A stretch of DNA of 64,000 nucleotides. Source: Congeria kusceri. Taxonomy: Eukaryota > Mollusca > Bivalvia > Myida > Dreissenidae. The position numbers and the translations under genes are program-made. A model generated the notes under the pieces. It saw only the letters and a program-made list of their open reading frames with translations, did not search any database and had not been told where the DNA came from. The DNA is taken from positions 74,923,578 through 74,987,577 of the forward strand of contig CM051029.1 of assembly GCA_027627225.1 (NCBI GenBank). Direction: 5' to 3'. Positions 22,296 through 33,100 of this stretch are shown in pieces. How positions within the stretch are numbered: position 1 is the first letter of the stretch; the number at the start of each line of letters is the position of its first letter.

Positions 22296-23567
22296 TATTA
22301 AATACATCCTTGTGTTAAGTTTAACACTGAACAATTATTATACCAGTAGTTCTCTTCATTATTTTTGTATTTCCTAACACATGTTCAAATGAAGTCATAT
22401 TTTGCCATTTTGAAAAACATTTCAAAATGAAAAATATGTATTTTTAAAATTGTTTAATTTTAAATGCAGATAAAGCTTGTAAACATAGTATGTATTAGCT
22501 TTGGGATGTATTATCAAGTTAGCTTCCCAATGTTATTTACCAATGTTAACCTTTTTTTTAATGTTAGATTTTTTTGTATAACAATAATAGTTTTAAAATA
22601 TCCGTATTACACACAAAATGATGGTACTTTATAAAATATTTCTGTTCAATTCAATTGTACAGCTTAGACCAATATATGTAGCAAAATACTGACAAAATCA
22701 CCAATATTAAAATCATAGTTGCATCAGTAATAAATACCAATCAGTTTTTTTTTGCACTGACAAATTTTTCACAATAAAATAGTACCGTGTTCATGCATGC
22801 ACTGTGACTTTGAAAACCATACACAAAAATTGTTTTTAAAGAAAATGTAAAGAAAACATGCATAAAATAATAAAAATATGATCTAAATTTAACAAACATG
22901 CCTAAACTTTATGAATCACCCAGCAATGTCAGCCAAGAAACAGAACAGGTCGATTCTATGTTTTTATGTCTTATTATATCTTTACGTAGCAGAATGTTAT
23001 AATTAATTCCCCTTTACATTAGTTTTTTTCTTTTATACCACTCAGTTATTAGTATAAAGTTTAAGAAACACAGATAAAAAAAATGATGCAATCTGTGATA
23101 TTATGTAATTCCTCGTATAAAATAACCACCTTCTTACAGATTGTTTGTAATTTTATTTGTGTGCAAAACAGTCGTAACTGCAGTTACGACTGTTTTGCGC
23201 TAAAAATATATATAATTTTCAGATACGACCTTATGCCAATTCATGTTTTTCTTATAATTAAAGGTAGAATATTGGGCTAATATATTGACAGGTTATAAAT
23301 ATTGGTAAATCAATACAAAATATGCAATAAAGTCATTTTTGTAGAAAATGTCAGTTACGACCGTTTTGTGCTGAACCCGTGATATGCATGTTCGCACAGG
23401 CTAATTCGGGACGACAATTTCCGCCTACAGTGGATTTATGTTTAGAAGAGACTCCCTTGAAACAGAAAATATCATAAAAGCAGAAAATGTTGTCCCCGAT
23501 TAGCCTGTGCGGGACACTTTATGCACATGCATTAAGCTCGGTTTTCCCACATCGTCTCAATGACCTA

Positions 23568-23705
23568 AACATTTGAGCCAAGTTTCATGAAAATCCTTCA
23601 AAGGGTATAGGAGATATGGAACGGACACGAAAATGTTACGGACTGACGGACAGACGAACAAAGGGCATTCCTATAACCCCCCTTCGCGGTGGGGGGGGGG
23701 GGTTA
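23568..23705. repeat. Dispersed repeat ending in poly-G
   Basis: GAGCCAAGTTTCATGAAAAT, GGACTGACGGACAGACGAAC and ATTCCTATAACCCCCCTTCG are followed by a run of about fourteen G. I recall this as a frequent molluscan repeat end. The G run is a mutation and assembly hot spot. Confidence 0.55.
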
Positions 23706-24540
23706 AAAATGGTCAAGTGTTAGTTCTGTTGTGAAATGCATTCCTAAGGCCAGAATTTTTTTTTTCTTGGTTCTCTGACATTTTTGGAAGTGTCCGGTTG
23801 GAGGAGGGAAAAAACAAAAAACAAAACAAAACATTAACGACTAGAATTTCACAAATGGAAATGGGCAGTGATTTTAAAATCTGTATGCATTAAAAAAATT
23901 CATATTACACATTAACTTAATCACTGCATGATAAACTTGACATTAATACCAATAATAGTAACATTAAAAGGCAGTCTTTATCATATAAAAACTACTGTTA
24001 AAATATGCTAACACTTAAACACAGTACGACAGATATCACTGGGCAGTGGCCATATTACATGTATATGTATAACAGCATGCTTAATAAAGTGAAAACTAAC
24101 TGAATATATCTTATTAATAAATCAATATACACCAATGAAATTTGTTAATTATAATATTGATATAAAATTATAAATGTGTATAATTCAATGACACAATGCA
24201 TGTTGCATCAAATTAAGTCATTTCTTCATCATTTTTTATCCATTCCATTTAACGGGTTGAAACCCTTTCACAAGGTCATTTTCACGATATCGGATACATT
24301 CTACAAATTTTTCTTTTTTGCTTTTTGGAAAAAATTGGATCGGCGGATCCGAGAACCAAGATATAATTTTTTTTCGCCTAATCTTGTGTTAACAAAGCCA
24401 TGCAATGTGCATATTGAGTTTAACATTAAAAATACCATAATGCATACGAGAGGCCTCAGCAAATTGAGCGGGGGAGTCATAATACACATATCGTGGGAAG
24501 CATGGATTTAGCAATATAGCATAAATGTGATGTTATATAT

Positions 24541-26532
24541 GAGCCGCGTCGAGGGAAACCGGACTTAATGCATGTGCGTAAAGTGTCATCCCGGATTAGC
24601 CTGTGCAGTCCACACAGGCTAATCCAGAACGGCACTTTCCGCCTACAGTGGATTTATGTTTAGAAGAGACTTCCTTGAAACAGAAAATACCATACAAGCT
24701 GAAAGTGCCGTCCTGGATTAGCCTGTGCTGACTGCACAGGCTAATCCGGGACGACACTTTACGCATGTGCGTCAAGACCGGTTTTCTCACGACGCGCCAC
24801 ATATTTATAATTAGTGCATCATTAATAATCATGTAATAACTTAATATCAACATGTCTGTCTTATTGATGTTATTGGAAAGTACGCATTAAAATTCTGAAA
24901 ATATTTTTCAAAGGGTTATATTACTGGTATATTTAGCATAGTCACTTTTACCAATAAACCCACCAAGTGTGAATTAGTGTAGAATGCTTAAAATGTGCGA
25001 CGACAAACTTTCTCGTTTTTCTCCCAAAATGATCAGTTTTATTTAATTCGCGTGTTCTTGAATTCGCGTCATTGTGAAAACTGAAAGTAAATTGACCCAA
25101 TAGGAACATTATCATCGCTTGCCACTAGCTTTATCCTACCATGAATGAAACATAATGTTATTTATTGAATCAAGTTTTAGTTATGGCTAAGCGTGAAAAA
25201 CGACAACACACAGTAACAATAGGTTACTTTCACACATGCCCACAACCTTTTCAGGTTTGTCACACATTTATTCGCGCTGGTTTTGAATTCGCAAGGAAAT
25301 AAAATCGCAAATATTAGCGAACATAAAACCCACGCGAATAAAACCAGTTCTACAGTATGCAATTGCTTTATATTTTAAATAAGTCGATATTATGGTTTGT
25401 ATTGTTACGTGTGTTATAGCCTGAATACAACTATAAAGTGTGTATACACGATCTTTCATGTCGATTATTTTCATGAGGCGCAAACTGAATGATTTACATA
25501 GCGACAAACTTACTGGAAAGCAAACAGAAAAACATAATAATCATGAAGGAATTACTACAATATAGAATAAATCAACAAATATAAGTGTTGACTGTATGGC
25601 TTAATAGTATTGTGTAACCTAAACCAATTAAATAAATAAACGTATATACATGTATTGAAGTTTCTGGCTGTACAGCTGAAAAGTATATTGTGGCGCGTTG
25701 TGAGAAAACCGGTCTTAATGCATGTGCGTAAAGTGTCGTCCTGACATGAAAGATCGTGTATACGCGATTTTATTTCCTTGCGAATTCAAAACCAGCGCGA
25801 ATAAATGTGTGACAAACCTGAAAAGGTTGTGGGCATGTGTGAAAGTAACCTATTGTTACTGTGTGTTGTCGTTTTTCACGCTTAGCCATAACTAAAACTT
25901 GAATCAATAAATAACATTATGTTTCATTCATGGTAGGATAAAGCTATTGGCTAGCGATGATAATGTTCCTATTGGGTCAATTTACTTTCAGTTTTCACAA
26001 TGACGCGAATTCAAGAACACGCGAATTAAATAAAACTGATCATTTTGGGAGAAAAACGAGAAAGTTTGTCGTCGCAAATTTTAAGCATTCTACAGTAATT
26101 CACACTTGGTGGGTTTATTGGTAAAAGTGACTATACTAAATATACCAGTAATATAACCCTTTGAAAAATATTTTCAGAATTTTAATGCATACTTTCCAAT
26201 AACATCAATAAGACAGACATGTTGATATTAAGTTATTATATGATTATTAATGATGCACTAATTATAAATATGTGGCGCGTCGTGAGAAAACCGGTCTTGA
26301 CGCACATGCGTAAAGTGTCGTCCCGGATTAGCCTGTGCACTCCGCACAGGCTAATCCAGGACGGCACTTTCAGCTTGTATGGTATTTTCTGTTTCAAGGA
26401 AGTCTCTCTAAACATAAAACCACTGTACGCAGAAAGTGCCGTCCTGGATTAGCCAGTGCGGACTGCACAGGCTAATCCGGAACGACACTTTACGCACATG
26501 CATTAAGACCGGTTTTCTCACAACGCGCCACA
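24541..26532. repeat. 2-kb inverted duplication with foldback elements at both ends
   Basis: The left arm (24541 to ~25310) and right arm (~25763 to 26532) are inverted copies of ~770 bp. Each has a foldback element (24541-24801; 26271-26532) plus ~500 bp of the same flanking DNA, for example CAACATGTCTGTCTTATTGA against its complement. Outside the foldback ends the flanks differ. A third partial foldback end (25690-25741) abuts the right arm. GTATACACGATCTTTCATGT (left, ~25443) has its complement directly joined to the right arm (25742-25762); ~130 bp present on the left is absent on the right. Confidence 0.88.
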
Positions 26533-27131
26533 GTTTAATTAAAAACTAGCCAATTATGCGTTTAAAAGCAATGTTTGTTCTTAACTTTTATTTTGTTTTA
26601 AATAGAATTATCTGTTTATTAACTTTATTTGGTTACAGGGCTTTTTTCCTTATATAGTTGAGGTCTATAGAAGGCTACTTCACAATCCAAATATGCAACA
26701 TTTTTTACATGTGTGGCAATAAAACTTCACAAATCACATGGATATCCAAATTTAAAGGTTCACTTGTAACGAGTATTTTCATACCAGATTCATTGATTAT
26801 TGAATTATAAGTAAACTTAACATAGACAATACTGAAATAATAAAAATATTAGTGAATACAAATGTTGTTTTTAGATTTTTTGGTCACAATAGAACTAAAA
26901 CTGTACATTACAATTTCACAATTTACCATTTTATTGCGCTTGTATTTCACAAAATGAAAAGTTCAAGGCCTCTTCATAATTGTTGGAAAAAAGCCCTGGG
27001 TTATGTGTATATGTGTATATATGTGTATATATGTTGCTACGTCCTTGTTAAGCTTGTACACACACACTTTAATATATCACATGATTTTCAAGTTTATATG
27101 ACACAATATTTTATTGATGTTTCCAACTCAC

Positions 27132-30100
27132 CATACTGGCAGAAGGGAATGCTGGATGTACGGGCCCTGCTGGTGACTGCGGGTATCTGGCACTGGCAGC
27201 TGTCCTGTCCTGCATCTCCACCTGACCATCAGGCCGCAGGGGGCTTCTAGCAAAGTCTGACCACGGGTCCAAGTTGGTGTGGGCTGGGGGCAGGGAGGTA
27301 TAGTCTGGAGGCCACGGGGTCAGGGGCGATCTGTGGGCGCCAGCATTTAGTGGCTCTATATATAATTGAGAATACTGCGACCTGTTGACTTGTGAATTGT
27401 CTGGAAGTATTAATGATAACTGGTGAGCAGGAAATGTGTTGGAAAGACTGTTAGCAGTCATGGCTGGGGGCTGCAGATGTGGGTTTATTTGGTCGAATTT
27501 TGGAAGAACTGCCAGTGGTGGTGTTTTAGGCCCGTACTGGCTTCCGTTCACTTCATTGGCAGCAGGTATGGGATATGGTGGTTGCGGCATGCGGTAATCT
27601 TGGTTACTCGAAACAGATGACATGACCCCGGGATGGCCCTGACTTCTAGGCGCTGACATGTGCTGCAGTTGGGCACTGTTTAACGCTGGATTTCTGACCA
27701 CGAAGGACTGAGGCTTCTGCTGATGAGCAGAAGGTGGAGTTATTGGCCTTGGAACGGTGGGAACACGAAACGACGACAATGCTAGATGCCCCTCAAGCTG
27801 TTGGGGGACTCTGTTAGTACCAGGACTGTAACCAGGGTTTCCTGGATTTGTATAATGCATTGGATCTCGTCTCAGACTCCTGACTGGACTAGCAGAAGGG
27901 GAGGCATTGAATGCCGGTGGTCCAGGTGGCTGGAAAAGCGGTACTTGTGGCACGCCAGACAGGGGCGCTGGGGGAACCTGCATGGCTGCTTGCTGTCTGC
28001 CCTGCTCATGGATGTCCTGTAGGATGGAGAACAGGTTGTTCATGATGCCCAGATGCTCCTGCTGCTGAGGGGACATGGCTGGCACTGGAGTTTGCCTGGG
28101 AGATCCACTGTGAGCAGACACTGGTAGTTGTCTTGGAGACGAGCTGAGAACAGGGAGTTGTCTTGGAGATCCGTTGTGAACAGAGATTGGTACTTGTCTT
28201 GGAGATGAACTGTTGACAGACACTGAAGGCTGTCTTGCAGATGAACTGTGAGCTGACAAAGGGGGTTGTCTTACAGATGAACTGTGAGCTGAGACTGGTA
28301 GCTGTAACGGAGATCCACTGTGAACACCAGCTGTGCTCTGCCGCTGTACATTGGCCAGGTTGGATTTCATGTTAGTTTCATACTGAGGGGCACTCAGTAC
28401 ACGGAGAGAGCTGACTGGGTCGCTATTCTCCATATGTTCTTTCTTGATGTTGATGAGGGGATTGATGTTCACTATCTGATCTGGGGGCAGGATCTTGCCA
28501 GGGTTGGACTGGGTCTGGTTTTCTGTAGGCTTGGACATCCTGGGCTGGGCCAAGAACCGTGGTGCCAATGAAGCAGTGACCTGGGCCGAAAACCGAGGTG
28601 CCAATGGAGCAGTGACCTGGGTCGGGAACCGAGGTGCCAATGCAGCAGTGACCTGGACCGGGAACCGAGGTCCCAATAGTGCAGCGGTCTGATGATACTG
28701 TGGGGCAGTACTTGCTGTATCATGCTTTTCCTTCTTGATGTTGAGCACAGGGTTGATTCTGATGCCATCACCCCTTGTAGGATGTGTTGTAGATGAAATA
28801 CTGACAGTGGACATACAGGTGCGAGCCTTGTCGAGACTACCAAAGGATTGTGCAACAGATTTATTCTGACTCTTTTGATACTCTGGATCGTACTTCTCTT
28901 GTTTGATGTTGATTAGTGGGTTTATTTTGACATGCTGGTCCTTAGTAACAGCAGCACTACCTCCAGTATGAGGAGGATTGCTTGCTGTGGATGGCACACT
29001 GCTTATGACAGAGCTAGAAGGTTTTGCAGACACTGGCTGACTGGCATTCTGGTAGCCTGCATCAAACTTCTCCTTCTTAATGTTGATAAGTGGGTTGATT
29101 TTGATAGGCTCATCTGGTGCAAACATTTTCTTGCTTGTTGGAGTGCTGACAGTTGACTGAGAAGAGCTGAATGTAGCAGCAGAGGCTGGTGGGGTATGGA
29201 GACTCCCTGCAGGGTTTGCACTCCAGTTGCCTGCCGTGGAGGCTTGGACAGGAGGATTGTGAGATCTCACTGTGATGGGAACGTCGGGCACTAAATGTGG
29301 GAATGATCGGGTAAATGGTGTTGGAAAATTCTGCGCAAGTGAGGTGGGATACAACGGCGTAGCAGGGGTGGGTATTTTCGAAGATATTGGAAACATGGAA
29401 ATATTCGGTGGGACGGTGGCCGGAAATTTTGAAGCAAATGGATTGAGATCGGAGGAAATTGTAGTTTTGGTATTTGTTTGAATTGATCCAGGCATAATAG
29501 CTGGAACAGCTGCTGTGGTTGTTTTGACAGATTGGCTGCTGTAGGTCAGGGTCACAGGCGTGCCTTTACTGCCTGAACCGAACAACAGGTCATACATGCT
29601 CTTTCGAACCCCTGCCAAGATATCACTCTCAGTGGTCTTGCTGGTCATAGATGTCACAAGAGCAGCACTAGTGGTTACTGGTGTAGGCGGGATATTGAAG
29701 CCTGGAACCAACATTGGACTTGGATATGGAGCGACAAACCTGGGCTGGACCTGAGGAGTCTGAAACCTCTCAAATGCCTTGTCGTATTTCTCTTTCTTGA
29801 TGTTGATCAGAGGATTAATATGAACAATCTGGTCAGGAGGAAGGATCTTGCTACCAGTTGTGCTCACTGGGGGATTGGCAGAAGCAGAACTGGCTTTCAA
29901 ACTGGGTGGTCTAGGTCCTGGTCTGGTCCGACTTGCTCCATACCCAGCATCATACTTCTCTTTCTTGATGTTTATCAGGGGGTTTATTTTCACATGCTGA
30001 TCTGGACCAAGCTGTGGTTTCGGTTGGTTCAGAGCAGGTGAGGCTTTATTCAAGCTAATGACTTGGTGAGCACTTGACGCCGTAGACTTGTTCCTTGAAG

Positions 30101-33100
30101 GATTGTGCACCAGTGTGGTCACTGTGGATGTCTGATTTTGAGACCTATGTGCTGAAACATTCAGACTTCCCTTAAGGCTTGCTTCATAGCCCTGGTCATA
30201 TTTTTCTTTCTTGATATTCACAAGAGGATTAATCTTAACCCCACTATCTTTTGCGGGAGTCGGCTTGCTTGTTGCAACTGTTTCTGTCACGGCTGCACTG
30301 GATTGGGCTACTGGGGCTGATGAACTGCAGACTGGCACATTCTCTTGACTGGTTGTGAAAGATTTGTCTGGACCAGCACCAATACTGCTGATGGATGGAG
30401 CTACCTGGCTGATCGCATTACTTTGCTCATAACCAGCATCGATTTTTTCTTTCTTGATATTAACCAGTGGGTTGATAGTAATATATTGGCAGCTACTGAC
30501 TGACTGGTTCACAGGATTCAACTTTTTGCTGGAATCAACACCAGTCTGCAAAACCTGAGCAGAACATCCCTGAGATGATTGTGTTTCCGTCCTAGTTGCC
30601 ATGGCAACTGATTTTATCAGAGCAGGTGGAGGTGGAAGGTGTGGGAAGACCACCATCGACGAAACACTGGCTGTTAACAGAGTGGGTGGTGAGGGCCTTT
30701 CTGAAGTGCTTTCTCCCAAGCTGTTAAGCAAGCCTGAAAACTGTTGCAGAATTGACTGAGGTATCATAGACGATGTGATTACTTTCATATCATGTGGTGA
30801 TGCAGCACTGTTCATGGAAAACAAGTTTGTTACCGGGCCAGTGAGCAACACTGGCATCGTGAGTACTGAAGTTGTTGCAGTTGCTTCAGAAATCACAGGT
30901 TTCTGTGCTGCAGTTGCTTCAGAAATCACAGGTTTCTGTGCTGCTAATGGTTGTTTGTTTGCAACCACAGCATTTATGGATTCTAAGATATGTATACTGC
31001 TTGCCATTGCTTTGTTTTCAACTTTGTTGATAGGCACAGGAGAAACTGTGGCAGTCAAAACAGATCCTAATGGAGTTTCTTCGGAAAGCTTCATTGTCTT
31101 CGCAACAGGTTTTACGGATTTTTTCTTCACTGTGTTTTCAGATGTGTCCGCAAGCACTCCGGCAGTACTGCATTCACAAATATTCTCACTGGAACTTGTG
31201 ACCAGAACGTCACTTAACTGTGGCTTTTTTGCCTGTCTACCTCTTTTCTTCTTTAACAAAGGTTGGTCACTTGTCGTTTCAGGAGTACTCACAGCTCCTT
31301 CAGGTCTCTCCTCTTCACCTACAGCAGTGTCTTTGGGATCAATCTGACATGCACTCACAGCTGTCTCCTCCTGTCTGCCACCAGCTAACGGGGCCTGTAC
31401 AATCGGCTCCACTGGATGGCTGCTGTATTTCCTCTTTCGTCCTCTGCGTTTCTTGCTCTCTGCTGAAAGACCATCTCTGAAAGGATCAAGTTCATCAAGT
31501 CCACCATCAATTTTGAGCAACTTCACATAGCAACACTTAATCCTGTCATCAAAGTACACCAAAGAACAGTCTTCCAATTTGATGAGTTTCTTTCTTATCC
31601 GCTCGCTCTGGGCACTCAATGCTTCTACAGCATGTTTCTTCTTCATCTCTACACACCAAGGATCATAATTCAGATTTCTCATCTTGGTCTTACTCTTGGG
31701 CGAGATGTTCTGAATCCTACTCCTTGGGGAGAGTATGCTGTGTTGACTGGTTTCCTCATGTACATTGGTAGTGTTGATTGTCAATATCTCTAAGACAGGG
31801 GTAGGCTCAGTTGGTTCTGTAGCACTTCTATCAATGTTTTCTGATGAAGGTTTCCTCTTTCTCGACTTACAAATATTTTTCTTAGGGGTGGAGATTTCAG
31901 TTTCATCTGTCTTTTCTTTCTGAACATTTTCTTCTAATTTCTTGGTTTTATTGTTTGTAAGCATCCTTTTTGGTTTAGAAATTTCAACTGGTACTCTTTC
32001 ATCACATGTTTTCTTCTCTTCTTCATTTCTTAACTTACAAAGCAATATACCTGACTCTTCCTGCAAAGCTTGCTCTACTATTTCCCTTTCCGTGTATTCA
32101 CCATCTTTTTCTAAATTAACAACTGGCTCAAAGGCATTGTGTTCATCAATTCCATTTAATTCATCTGACACATTTTCTGATTCGACAATTTTTTTCTCCA
32201 GCACAGGCATTGTCATTTCTGCCACATCCATCACTCTCTCCTCAAAGTCTGAATCAATTGCAGGCACAGTATCCTCATCATCATCACCAGCAACATGTGG
32301 TACATCAGTTTCTAAATCAGTCGTCTCAAGACTGTTACTGCTACCACTGTTTGTATGTACTTCCACACTGCTTTCGACTTTGTCTCCATCACGTATATTT
32401 ACTGCTATACCTTTTGGGTTCTCTATAGTTTTATCAACAGCTTCTACTTTGTCTACATCATGTATATTTGCTGCTATACCTTTTAGGCCCTCCATAATTT
32501 TATCAGCAGTTTCTACTTTGTTTCCGTCATTTTTATTTGAAGCTATTCCTTTTGGGTTCTCAGTAGGTTTATCAGGAGTTTCACTGTTTGTCTTTTGCAC
32601 TGGAAGAAAAGGTTGCTGCATAAAGTCCTCATCAGAGTAATACCACATCACATCCTCATTGTAGTACTTCTCTTTCCTTTGCCGATAACTTTTTCTTGGA
32701 GTAAAATCTTTTGGCACCACCTTTTTTCTCTTTTTTGTTTCAGTTTTATCAGGTTTCTGTTTCTTCTCAGATGACGGTTCAGTATGTTGTTTTCCGCGTC
32801 TTCTAGTTTTGCCTTTGGGGCCTGTCGAACAGCTGTTAGACTGACTCGCCACTGCGTTAATGGATTTAGCTCCTGATACTTCTTCAGTTACTACATGTTC
32901 TACTGTGACAATACTGGATGCTTTTGCTATAACCTTCTCAACAGAAAACTTGGAAATTTGAGTCTGAGTCTGCTTCGTTGCTGAAGTTTGTATCGGTGTA
33001 TCTGCAGCAGTGTTTGATGGAAGCAAGCTATCACCGTGTGTGCTAGGCACTGACGCCTTCTGATGGTCAGAATCTTTCTGAAGCTGTTGCAGATTTGGCT

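Larger units (their letters stand above)
19503..23383. mobile_element. 3.9-kb composite TIR element inserted in the foldback, ATGCAT duplication
   Basis: The left end ATCGCGGGCTTAGCGCAAAA then TGGTCGTAACTGAC mirrors the right end, whose reverse complement is ATCACGGGTTCAGCACAAAA then CGGTCGTAACTGAC. ATGCAT lies at 19497-19502 and 23384-23389. The GCAAAACNGTCGTAACTG motif recurs inside near both ends (19713, 19751, 23160, 23183). The body holds a dispersed repeat, a 257-bp MITE, a 24-bp minisatellite and a palindromic element, but no transposase. Confidence 0.75.
19468..23562. mobile_element. Foldback element split by a 3.9-kb insertion
   Basis: The left fragment 19468-19502 (GTGTGTCGTGGGAAACCC..CTTAATGCAT) is the usual foldback terminus. 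The family sequence resumes at 23384 (ATGCATGTTCGCACAGGC) and runs through the AAACAGAAAATA centre to GGTTTTCCCACATCG at about 23562. Outer ends are inverted as in other copies. Confidence 0.8.
19421..27131 (-). other. 7.7-kb intron of the zinc-finger gene, filled with mobile DNA
   Basis: Donor ATG|GTGAGT at 27132/27131 and acceptor CGCCAG at 19421 (- strand) bracket it. It contains a nested insertion (19470-23560), a poly-G-ended dispersed repeat (23568-23705) and a 2-kb inverted duplication (24541-26532). A TATGTG-type run lies at 27003-27032. No additional exon was recognised. Confidence 0.75.

Noticed and set aside
23160..23205. Stand-alone hairpin RNA gene at CAGTCGTAACTGCAGTTACGAC
   Set aside because: The same motif recurs at both ends of the 3.9-kb element, so it is best explained as part of that element's terminal structure.
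27111..27131. Extension of the zinc-finger protein through VSWKHQ
   Set aside because: A strong ATG|GTGAGT donor precedes these codons and a phase-matched last exon exists at 19420; the extension is intronic.
30775..32640. Open frames on + opposite the giant zinc-finger exon
   Set aside because: They are antisense shadows of a long real coding exon; their content is serine- and phenylalanine-rich complement of the coding strand.
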